From positions 1-38,266 of the forward strand of contig NZ_JAFCJX010000049.1 of NCBI RefSeq assembly GCF_018130695.1: a stretch of 38,266 nt of DNA, in the 5' to 3' direction. This document shows positions 32,025 through 38,266 of this stretch, piece after piece. The notes under the pieces are model-generated. The model was not told the DNA's origin and did no database searches. It saw nothing but the letters and a program-made list of their open reading frames with translations. Both the position numbers and the translations under genes were made by a program. Within the stretch, counting starts at the first letter, position 1; each line of letters opens with the position of its first letter. This DNA comes from Bradyrhizobium jicamae. GTDB lineage: Bacteria > Pseudomonadota > Alphaproteobacteria > Rhizobiales > Xanthobacteraceae.

Positions 32025-34118
32025 ATGCTCAATCGCCTGTCCGTGTCCGCGCTGCTGAAAGCCGTCATCCTCGTCACCTCGTGCTGCGTGGTGGTGGCGA
32101 TTTCGCTGACCGCCTGGGACACCTGGGGCCGCCTGCAGGTGGCGAGCCGCATCGCGGTGATTGCCGACGCTTCGGCGAGCATGTTCAAGGCGATGCACAA
32201 CCTGCGCACCGATCGCTCCACGACCGCACGGCTGCTCAACTCCGATGCGCCGATGGATGCGGATATCGAGAAATATCTGCGCAGCATCCGCGACACCGAA
32301 ATGCCGGCAATGGCCAATGCGCTGCCCGTGCTCGGCAGCATCGACTTCGCGCAGCAGACCACGCTGGTGCCCGAGCTCGACCGGCTGTTCAAGACCGCGA
32401 CCGCGCAGCAGAAGGAATTCTGGGAAGCGATGGGCAAGCCGAAGGCCTCGCGCCCGGCCAACCTCGCCAAGGACTACACCGCCACGGTGAATGCGCTGCT
32501 CGACGTCATGGACAAGCTGTCCGCCGTGCTCGCCGCCGACGTCAACCACAAGGACGCCACCATCGACCAGCTGCTCGCGATCAAGCAGATCGCCTGGCTG
32601 CTGCGCAACACCGCCGGCGAAGCTTCGCTGATCGTCTCGACCGGGCTCTCCAGCGGCAAGATCACACCGGAGATCAAGGCCAATTACGGCAAGTTCGTCG
32701 GCGGCATCGATGCCGCCTGGAGCGCGCTGGAGCTGACCGCCGCCGGCATGCAGCTGCCGCCGTCGCTGTCGAGCGCGCTGGCCGCCAACAAGACCGCCTA
32801 TTTCGACCCGCAGTTCCTCGGCCTGCGCGACCGGCTGCTGAACGCAATGCTCACCGGCGAGAAGCCCGAGATGACGGCGAACCAGTGGACACCGGTCACC
32901 GTCGGCCGGCTCGCTGCAGCCGTCGGCGTGGCCGAAGCGGCGCTCGATGCCGCCAAGGCGCACGCAGCGACGCAGCACGCCTCCGCGCAGCGCCGGCTGA
33001 TCGTCGAACTCGTCCTGCTCATGGCTGCGATCGGCCTCACCGTCGGCGCGATGACGCTGATCAGCCGCCGCGTCATCACGCCCCTGCACCGGATGCGCGA
33101 CGCCATGCTGAAAGTCGCCTCCGGCGATCTCGCCGTCGACACCGGCTATGCCTCGCGTTCCGATGAGATCGGCGCGCTGGCGGGCGCCCTCGAGACCTTC
33201 AAGCAGCAGGCCGGGGAGAAGGTCCGGATCGAGGCGCAGGAGCGCGAGCGCAATGCCGGCGCCGCGGCGCGCCAGACTGCGATCGAGAATTATGTCGGCG
33301 AGTTCGAGGGGCTCGTGCGCGAGACGCTGCATCAGCTCGGCGATGCCTCCGGCCAGATGCGCAGCACGTCGACCGGGCTGTCGACCGTGTCGCGGCAGAC
33401 CAATGAGCGCGTCGAGGTCGCCGAGAAGGCCTCCGGCGAAGCCTCGATGAGCGTCGAGACGGTAGCGGCCGCCGCCGAAGAGCTCAGCGCCTCCATCAAC
33501 GACATCAGCCAGCAGGCCGCGCACGCCGCCGGGATCGCCAGCCGCGCCGTCAGCCAGGCCAGCGAGACCGACGGCACCGTGCAGGGCCTCGCCAAATCCG
33601 CCGCGCGGATCGGCGAGGTGGTCGGCCTGATCAACAGCATCGCCGCGCAAACCAATCTGCTCGCGCTGAACGCGACCATCGAGGCCGCGCGTGCCGGTGA
33701 TGCGGGCCGCGGCTTTGCGGTGGTGGCGTCCGAGGTCAAATCGCTGGCCAGCCAGACTGCCAAAGCGACCGAGGAGATTTCCGAGCAGATCGCCGACATC
33801 CAGAAGGTGGCGGGCGATGCGATCGATGCCATCAAGAGCATCGGCGGCATCATCGGCGAGGTCAACGAGGTCGCCACCGCGATCGCCGCCGCCGTGCAGG
33901 AGCAGGGCGCGGCGACCCAGGAGATCACGCGCTCTACTCAGTTCGCCGCGCAAGGCACCAAGCACGTCTCGGACAACATCACCGGAGTGAAGCTCGACGC
34001 GGATGCGTCGGCTGCCGCTGCCGACGATGTCCGCCGCGCCTCGGAGACCCTGGAGACGCAGAGCCAGCAGCTCGGCCAGCAGGTCACCCAGTTCCTCGGC
34101 AAGATCCGCGCCGCCTGA
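32025..34118 (+). CDS. Methyl-accepting chemotaxis protein
   Basis: A 697-residue transmembrane chemoreceptor. The first helix is at about residues 12-32 (AVILVTSCCVVVAISLTAW), followed by a largely helical periplasmic sensor of about 290 residues. The second helix is IVELVLLMAAIGLTVGAMTL, then HAMP (PLHRMRDAMLKVASGDLAVD) and the signalling domain. The hairpin tip, which contacts CheA and CheW, is intact around IGEVVGLINSIAAQTNLLAL and NATIEAARAGDAGRGFAVVA. There is no C-terminal CheR pentapeptide. ATG 32025 has GGGGGAAG upstream. The ligand is unknown, and no other chemotaxis gene lies in the window. Confidence 0.94.
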   Translation: MLNRLSVSALLKAVILVTSCCVVVAISLTAWDTWGRLQVASRIAVIADASASMFKAMHNLRTDRSTTARLLNSDAPMDADIEKYLRSIRDTEMPAMANALPVLGSIDFAQQTTLVPELDRLFKTATAQQKEFWEAMGKPKASRPANLAKDYTATVNALLDVMDKLSAVLAADVNHKDATIDQLLAIKQIAWLLRNTAGEASLIVSTGLSSGKITPEIKANYGKFVGGIDAAWSALELTAAGMQLPPSLSSALAANKTAYFDPQFLGLRDRLLNAMLTGEKPEMTANQWTPVTVGRLAAAVGVAEAALDAAKAHAATQHASAQRRLIVELVLLMAAIGLTVGAMTLISRRVITPLHRMRDAMLKVASGDLAVDTGYASRSDEIGALAGALETFKQQAGEKVRIEAQERERNAGAAARQTAIENYVGEFEGLVRETLHQLGDASGQMRSTSTGLSTVSRQTNERVEVAEKASGEASMSVETVAAAAEELSASINDISQQAAHAAGIASRAVSQASETDGTVQGLAKSAARIGEVVGLINSIAAQTNLLALNATIEAARAGDAGRGFAVVASEVKSLASQTAKATEEISEQIADIQKVAGDAIDAIKSIGGIIGEVNEVATAIAAAVQEQGAATQEITRSTQFAAQGTKHVSDNITGVKLDADASAAAADDVRRASETLETQSQQLGQQVTQFLGKIRAA

Positions 34119-34124
34119 TCGCGT

Positions 34125-34748
34125 CTACTCCTTCGCCACGACCGCCGGGCGCTGGTACTTCGCCTTGATGCGGTCGGGCACCGGCGTGAAGTTCAGCGAC
34201 GCACCGCGACGATCCGGAGTGGCAACGACGAGGCCGCTCTCGCTGGCGACGATGTCGCCCTTGCGCAGGGTCGGATCGTCCTCGATCTTCACCGATGCGA
34301 GCCCGACCGGATCCTTGCCGTTACAGGTGCAGCCGGCGACGAGCTCGTTGCGGAAGCGGAACGCATTCGGCAGCTCGGAATATTCCTCGCCCTGCTCGGT
34401 CGCGGCGTCCTCGATACTGCCGCCGTAGACGATCCTGGTCTCGCTTGCCGGGCAGAAGCTGTTGCAGGTCGCCGCGCGGCTCTGGTTGTCGGAGGCCGGC
34501 AGCGGGAAGTAGCGCCCGTCGCAGGTCCGCACGCAATAGGCCTGGCCGCCGCCGTAACGTTGACGCTCGACCCGCGGCGCCGGCGGTCCGTCGTCGAACG
34601 GCATCCGGATCAGCGGCGGACCGTGGCGGCCGAAGCCGCCGAACAGCTGCGAGAAGAAGTCCTGGGCCTGCGCGGCGGGCGCAAGGGAGACGGCAAACAT
34701 GGCTGCCGCCCCGAGAACCCACCGTGTCGTGTTCCGCCTCACCATCAT
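34125..34748 (-). CDS. DUF2865 exported protein
   Basis: A 207-residue secreted protein of unknown function. A signal peptide ends at AAQAQD and is followed at once by a Phe/Gly-rich DFFSQLFGGFG. The conserved domain has paired cysteines: YCVRTCDGRYFPLP, SRAATCNSFCPASETRIVYG and VAGCTCNG, probably disulfide-bonded. This pattern fits DUF2865, seen in Rhizobiales. ATG 34748 has AAGGA upstream. It starts 7 bp after the L,D-transpeptidase stop on the same strand, so it shares that transcript and probably a wall-related role. Confidence 0.9.
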   Translation of the reverse strand: MMVRRNTTRWVLGAAAMFAVSLAPAAQAQDFFSQLFGGFGRHGPPLIRMPFDDGPPAPRVERQRYGGGQAYCVRTCDGRYFPLPASDNQSRAATCNSFCPASETRIVYGGSIEDAATEQGEEYSELPNAFRFRNELVAGCTCNGKDPVGLASVKIEDDPTLRKGDIVASESGLVVATPDRRGASLNFTPVPDRIKAKYQRPAVVAKE

Positions 34749-34755
34749 CCATCCT

Positions 34756-35550
34756 TCAATCGGTCGACGACATCGAGACGGTCATGGCCTGGCGGTCCGC
34801 TGGCAGCATCCTGCCAGCCGGACGCGGCTGCTGCGCCGAACGGACCGAGATCTGCGTCGTCGTATTGAGCTCGCGCGCGGCCAGATGCGGCGCGTTCTTC
34901 GGCAGCACCACCACCTTGGTGCCGACATCGACGCGGCTGAACAGGTCACTGACGTCCTCATTGGTCAGCCGGATGCAGCCGGAGGAGACGAACTTGCCGA
35001 TGGTCGAGGGATCGTTGGTGCCGTGGATGCGGTACTCGCTGGTGCCGAGATACATCGCCCGCGCGCCGAGCGGATTGCCGGGACCACCGGCCATGAAGCG
35101 CGGCAGGTAGGGCTGGCGGCGGATCATCTCGGCCGGCGGATGCCAGTCCGGCCACTCGGCCTTGCGGCTGATGGTCTGGGTGCCGGCCCAGGTAAAGCCG
35201 TCGCGGCCGACGCCAACGCCGTAGCGGATCGCACGGCCCTGGCCGAGCACGTAATAGAGCGAGGTCGCGCCGGTATCGATGATGATCGTCCCGGGCGCTT
35301 CATTGGTATTGAGTGCCACCACCGCGCGGCGCAGCCGCTCCGGAACGGCGCCCTCGTCCGGCGTCGGATCGGCCATCACCTCGTCGGTCGGAAAGCCGCT
35401 CGGCTGGGCCGTGGCGTAGCCGAGCACCTGCGCGCGCGCGCTGCCGGTGAAGAGGAAGGGTGCCGCGAGCAGGGTGGTGGTGAAAACGAACGCGCGCACG
35501 GCGTGGGAGGATGGCTGGCGCCGGCGGATGGATGCAGACGTCTGTGTCAT
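34756..35550 (-). CDS. L,D-transpeptidase (YkuD/ErfK family)
   Basis: A 264-residue periplasmic enzyme that forms 3-3 peptidoglycan cross-links or attaches proteins to the wall. A signal peptide ends near GSARAQ (residue 40). The YkuD domain spans about residues 85-225, with His176 in YRIHGTND and the nucleophile Cys192 in VSSGCIRLTNEDV. The Arg after the Cys is present. ATG 35550 has AAGGGG upstream. It is first in an operon with DUF2865 and divergent from the AI-2E permease. A matching EcfG promoter lies at 35602-35627, so stress control is likely. Confidence 0.93.
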   Translation of the reverse strand: MTQTSASIRRRQPSSHAVRAFVFTTTLLAAPFLFTGSARAQVLGYATAQPSGFPTDEVMADPTPDEGAVPERLRRAVVALNTNEAPGTIIIDTGATSLYYVLGQGRAIRYGVGVGRDGFTWAGTQTISRKAEWPDWHPPAEMIRRQPYLPRFMAGGPGNPLGARAMYLGTSEYRIHGTNDPSTIGKFVSSGCIRLTNEDVSDLFSRVDVGTKVVVLPKNAPHLAARELNTTTQISVRSAQQPRPAGRMLPADRQAMTVSMSSTD

Positions 35551-35601
35551 GTGCTGCCCCTTGAGATGAGATGCGCATCGCGATGATGCGCTGCCCTAGC
35601 A

Positions 35602-35627
35602 AACGCGAAGCGACGCAAATCCGTTCC
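35602..35627 (-). promoter_or_regulatory. EcfG-type promoter of the L,D-transpeptidase
   Basis: The minus strand reads GGAAC (35627-35623), 17 bp, then CGTT (35605-35602). The transcript would start near 35594, about 44 nt before the ATG. It faces away from the promoter at 35686-35710. Confidence 0.65.
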
Positions 35628-35685
35628 GCCGGCGGTCTTCGCGAAGCGGCGACTGTCAAGGCGCCCGGCCTCACGATTCCGCGAC

Positions 35686-35710
35686 GGAACTTTTCCGCCC
35701 GCGGTCCGTT
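35686..35710 (+). promoter_or_regulatory. EcfG-type promoter of the AI-2E family permease
   Basis: GGAAC (35686-35690), 16 bp and CGTT (35707-35710) fit the EcfG consensus exactly. The leader to the GTG at 35783 is about 65 nt. Confidence 0.72.
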
Positions 35711-35782
35711 GTCAGGGCGCAGATTGCGCGCGGGGCAACTTCGCGGCTCGTGTCTTTTCGTGTCCGGGCAGGGAGAGCTGGA

Positions 35783-36910
35783 GTGCGTGTCCTTCCCAGT
35801 GAACGTGTGATGGCGAGCGCGACCCAAGGGACCGGGAATCAAGGCACGCCGGTCCCCGACAGCAAGCTCGAGCTGCCGCCCGTCATCAGCCGCGCCGAGG
35901 TCGTCGCCTTTGCGCTGGTCTGCCTTCTCGTCATCGTCGTCGTCGCCGTGCTCTATCTGGCGCGCGCGTTCTTCCTGCCGACCACCATGGCCTTCATCGT
36001 CGGCACCATGCTGTCGCCGGCGGCGAGCTTCCTCGAGCGCTACCGGATTCCGCGCGCGCTCGGCGCGGTGCTGATCGTGGTCGCGGTCGGCGCCGCCGTC
36101 GCCTTCCTGGTCGGCCTGATCGCAGCGCCCGCGATGGAGTGGGGCTCGCGGCTGCCCGAGCTCGGCGCGACGCTGCGGGAGAAGATGCACGTCTTCGATC
36201 GCCCGCTTCAGCTGTGGCAGGAGCTGCAGAGCATGGTCGGCGGCTCGGAGACGCTCGCCAGCTTCCAGCTGCCGAAATTCGAATGGGTGCAGCCGACGCT
36301 GGAATTCCTGTCGCCGACCTTCGCCGAATTCCTGCTGTTCGTCGCAACCCTGATCCTGTTCATCGCGAGCTGGAAGGATTTGCGCCGCGCGCTGGTGTTG
36401 ACCTTCGGCGACCGCACGGCGCGGCTGCGGACGCTGCGGATCCTCAACGAGATCGAGATCCATCTCGGCAACTACCTGCTGACGGTGACCATGATCAATG
36501 TCGGCGTCGGCATCGTCACCGGCGTGATCTGCGCCGCCACGGGCATGCCCAATCCGGCCGGTCTCGGCGCGCTGGCCGCGACCTTGAACTTCATTCCGAT
36601 CATCGGCCCCGTCGCGATGTTCGCCGTGCTGGTCGTGGTCGGCGTGATCTCGTTTCCGACCATCGGCGGCGGCCTGGTCGCGGCGGCCTGCTTTGCGGTC
36701 GCGACCTTCCTGGAAGGGCACTTCGTGACGCCGACCATCGTCGGCCGCCGGCTGGCGCTGAACGCGCTCGCGGTATTCCTGGCGCTGGCGTTCTGGACCT
36801 GGCTGTGGGGCCCGATGGGCGCCTTCCTGTCGTCGCCGCTGCTGATCGTCGCACTGATCGTGAAAGAGCATTTGATGCCGGTCAATTCGCCGCAACTCCC
36901 CGAGGACTAA
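35783..36910 (+). CDS. AI-2E family (PerM/YdiK-type) permease
   Basis: A 375-residue inner-membrane protein with about eight helices. The first is FALVCLLVIVVVAVLYLA; later helices include LLFVATLILFIASWKDLRRA and the conserved NFIPIIGPVAMFAVLVVVGV. Family members export varied solutes; the AI-2 name comes from one of them and should not be taken as function here. I chose GTG 35783 because GGGAGAG lies 6 nt upstream; ATG 35810 is the next start and the frame opens at 35750. It has its own EcfG promoter and is followed by the DUF883 gene after a 73-bp gap containing another. Confidence 0.88.
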   Translation: MRVLPSERVMASATQGTGNQGTPVPDSKLELPPVISRAEVVAFALVCLLVIVVVAVLYLARAFFLPTTMAFIVGTMLSPAASFLERYRIPRALGAVLIVVAVGAAVAFLVGLIAAPAMEWGSRLPELGATLREKMHVFDRPLQLWQELQSMVGGSETLASFQLPKFEWVQPTLEFLSPTFAEFLLFVATLILFIASWKDLRRALVLTFGDRTARLRTLRILNEIEIHLGNYLLTVTMINVGVGIVTGVICAATGMPNPAGLGALAATLNFIPIIGPVAMFAVLVVVGVISFPTIGGGLVAAACFAVATFLEGHFVTPTIVGRRLALNALAVFLALAFWTWLWGPMGAFLSSPLLIVALIVKEHLMPVNSPQLPED

Positions 36911-36926
36911 CAATGGTTTCCCACTG

Positions 36927-36951
36927 GGAACTTCAGGGATCGCGACGCGTT
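36927..36951 (+). promoter_or_regulatory. EcfG-type promoter of the DUF883-holin group
   Basis: GGAAC (36927-36931), exactly 16 bp and CGTT (36948-36951) fit the consensus. The DUF883 ATG at 36984 is 32 bp downstream of the -10 box. Confidence 0.72.
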
Positions 36952-36983
36952 TTCGTCTCAACACAGATTTGCGGGAGCTTTCG

Positions 36984-37349
36984 ATGTCGAGCACCGATTT
37001 TGGGATCAAGAACATGACGGACAAAGCCACCTACGAACGTCTCGAAAAGGATGTCACCGCCGTGAAGAACGATATTGCCGCCCTCACCGAGCAGATCACC
37101 GACGCACTCAACGCGTTCGCCAACAATGCCGGCAAGCAGGCCCGTCGCCGCTACAGCGAAGCCCGCGCCAACGCCGAGTCCGCCTATGACGACATGTCCG
37201 AGCGCGGCAGTGCGATGATGGGCGCAGCGCAGGATGCGGCGTCGTCGATCGAGGAGTCGCTCGAGGACGTCATCACCCAGCGGCCCCTGATGACCGTCGG
37301 CCTTGCGCTCGGGCTCGGCTTTCTGATCGGCGCCGCCTGGCGCCGGTAA
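36984..37349 (+). CDS. DUF883 (YqjD/ElaB-like) membrane-tail protein
   Basis: A 121-residue protein. A coiled-coil-prone, charged region (TYERLEKDVTAVKNDIAALT) is followed by amphipathic helices and a C-terminal membrane anchor (LMTVGLALGLGFLIGAAW) ending RR. In E. coli YqjD and ElaB are tail-anchored inner-membrane proteins that bind ribosomes in stationary phase; the same role here is inference. ATG 36984 has GGGAG upstream; a TTG at 36969 is less likely. It is the first gene behind an EcfG promoter and leads into the holin-like gene. Confidence 0.88.
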   Translation: MSSTDFGIKNMTDKATYERLEKDVTAVKNDIAALTEQITDALNAFANNAGKQARRRYSEARANAESAYDDMSERGSAMMGAAQDAASSIEESLEDVITQRPLMTVGLALGLGFLIGAAWRR

Positions 37350-37380
37350 CAATTCCCCCACGGAGCGGATGAGGCCAGCG

Positions 37381-37494
37381 ATGGCTCGCAAACCACCCTT
37401 CTGGTCGAGATGGCGGCGGTGGTGGGCCGCGGCTTCCTTTGTCGACGCACTTTTCAAGGCAAGGAAACACCATGCTGCAGCGGCTGATCGGTGA
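37381..37494 (+). CDS. Possible 37-residue Trp/Arg-rich small protein
   Basis: A short frame reads MARKPPFWSRWRRWWAAAS, then FVDALFKARKHHAAAADR. It has five Trp and is very basic, like a membrane-binding peptide. An in-frame ATG at 37369 with GGAG upstream is also possible. The stop lies 23 nt inside the next gene, so translation could be coupled. It lies between two stress-type membrane protein genes. I know no family. It could be a chance frame. Confidence 0.4.
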   Translation: MARKPPFWSRWRRWWAAASFVDALFKARKHHAAAADR

Positions 37495-37912
37495 CATCAA
37501 GGCGTCTGTCAGCTCGACGATGCGGCTGACGTCGCTCGCCGGTGCGGTTGCAGTCGCGCTGCTGATCACCACGGCCTTCCTGTGTGCCGCCGGCTTTGTC
37601 TTCGTGCTGCAGAACTATGGGGCCGTGCAGGCCTGCCTTGCGGGTGCCGCGATCTTCCTCGTGGTCACGCTGATCGCGGCCGGCTGCTATACGCTGCAGA
37701 AGCGCGAAGCCGAGCGGCGCGCCAGGCTCGCGGCGAAAGCCGCCGCGCAATCCGCACTCGCCGACCCCGTGCTGATCGCCACCGGCCTGCAACTCGTCCG
37801 CGCCATCGGCGTCAAACGCCTGATCCCGATCCTCGCCATCGGCGGCATCGCGCTCGGCCTGATGGCCAGCCGCAGCATGGCGAGCGACGGGGAAGCGGAG
37901 CCGGCGGAGTAG
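37472..37912 (+). CDS. Phage holin family (holin-X-like) membrane protein
   Basis: A 146-residue inner-membrane protein. An amphipathic N-terminus (LQRLIGDIKASVSSTMRLTS) is followed by helices AVAVALLITTAFLCAAGFVF and CLAGAAIFLVVTLIAAGCYT, a basic segment (KREAERRARLAAK) and a third helix LIPILAIGGIALGLMA. This layout fits the putative holin-superfamily III group that is often paired with DUF883/YqjD genes in stress operons; it is not evidence of a phage. ATG 37472 has AAGGAAA upstream; the TTG at 37439 is unlikely. It probably shares the EcfG transcript starting near 36960. Confidence 0.82.
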   Translation: MLQRLIGDIKASVSSTMRLTSLAGAVAVALLITTAFLCAAGFVFVLQNYGAVQACLAGAAIFLVVTLIAAGCYTLQKREAERRARLAAKAAAQSALADPVLIATGLQLVRAIGVKRLIPILAIGGIALGLMASRSMASDGEAEPAE

Positions 37913-37935
37913 CCGCGCGCGCAGGTCTCTCAAGC

Positions 37936-38058
37936 CGTCGTCCTGACGAAAGTCAGGACCCATTACCACCGAATTTGATTGTGAATGGGAACGTGGCCAA
38001 AGCGTCGCGCAACAACTCGCATTCGGGGTAATGGGTCCTGGCTTTCGCCAGGACGACG
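37936..38058. repeat. Dispersed inverted-repeat element, copy B (opposite orientation)
   Basis: The element begins cgtcgtcctgacgaaagtc and ends ctggctttcgccaggacgac. Its reverse complement aligns along its length with the element at 12653-12770, including the ends with gtaatgggtcctgactttcg and the inner ggccacg.tccc.ttcaca. Non-coding. Confidence 0.8.
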
Positions 38059-38136
38059 AATGTGGTGCGCACGATCTCAACAACTCGCAGCTTCGCATTC
38101 TCGCGACATGATTTGCCCGAGTTTTCCATCTCGTTC

Positions 38137-38266
38137 CGCCCTCTCTCGATAGCGAGGGCGCAGGGAAGACCGGGTGCACGCCGCACCCGCGGTCCCGTGC
38201 GCCATGTGCACAAAAGAGTGCGCGCACGAGCATACAGGTTCGGCGGAGGCATCCGGCCTTCCCTGC
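38137..38266. other. Structured non-coding region cut by the window end
   Basis: Hairpins follow one another: 38137-38143 with 38154-38160, 38171-38177 with 38183-38189, and 38196-38202 with 38222-38228. An outer pair gcagggaag (38160-38168) and cttccctgc (38258-38266) brackets the last two. No convincing reading frame is present. It could be a repeat or an RNA; I recall similar text in Bradyrhizobium intergenic regions but cannot confirm. Between 38059 and 38136 I see nothing. Confidence 0.45.

Noticed and set aside
35783..36910. Autoinducer-2 quorum-sensing exporter
   Set aside because: The family name comes from one member. No luxS or lsr gene is present, so only a general permease call is supported.
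37472..37912. Holin-like gene as a sign of a prophage
   Set aside because: No phage structural, lysis or integrase genes are nearby. This family is common next to DUF883 genes in stress loci.

Overview
The window reads as chromosomal DNA of a high-GC alphaproteobacterium, most likely Bradyrhizobium or a close relative. The evidence is protein-level resemblance (DUF2865, DUF459, DUF2849, DUF934, fused CysNC, TfdA-like dioxygenase), several small intergenic inverted-repeat families of the kind common in Bradyrhizobium, and promoter sequences fitting the alphaproteobacterial stress sigma factor EcfG (GGAAC-N16/17-CGTT). I see no rRNA, tRNA, CRISPR, insertion sequence or prophage. The assignment to genus is inference, because no search was possible.

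Layout. 0-3.3 kb: an intergenic repeat, a small DUF7662 gene, a membrane diguanylate cyclase, a small membrane protein, a decayed 3' end of a second GGDEF gene, and a HigBA-type toxin-antitoxin pair under a self-overlapping palindromic promoter. 3.3-8.2 kb: galU, a secreted MltB-type lytic transglycosylase, a secreted DUF459 (SGNH-like) protein, and a CsbD-like stress protein. 8.2-17.3 kb: two divergent short-chain dehydrogenases, a TfdA-like dioxygenase, YqgE, a stand-alone DsbD N-terminal domain protein, a polysaccharide flippase, a SemiSWEET, a patatin-bdhA operon and a CAP lipoprotein.

17.5-29.1 kb holds an almost complete assimilatory sulfate pathway. On the minus strand: cysG, DUF2849, cysI, DUF934, cysH, then the sulfate ABC transporter sbp-cysT-cysW-cysA. 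On the plus strand, divergently: cysD and a fused cysNC. Sulfate is imported, activated to APS (CysD/CysN), reduced to sulfite (CysH, which carries the iron-sulfur cysteines of APS reductases) and then to sulfide (CysI with siroheme from CysG). No CysJ flavoprotein is present. The cysG/cysD divergent region has two GAAA-N4-TTTC dyads 42 bp apart, one over the likely cysG -10 box. glcB (malate synthase G) follows.

31.6-37.9 kb is an envelope and stress block: a 51-residue membrane protein, a chemoreceptor, DUF2865, an L,D-transpeptidase, an AI-2E family permease, DUF883, a possible 37-residue Trp-rich peptide and a holin-X-like membrane protein. Four near-consensus EcfG promoters lie here (one each for the 51-residue protein and the DUF883 group, and a divergent pair between the transpeptidase and the permease). 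A fifth, weaker one precedes the CsbD-like gene at 8.2 kb. This promoter set, the toxin-antitoxin promoter/operator and the sulfur-gene dyads are the most interesting signals. I did not find a clearly new multi-gene system; most of the window is well-conserved housekeeping and accessory content.
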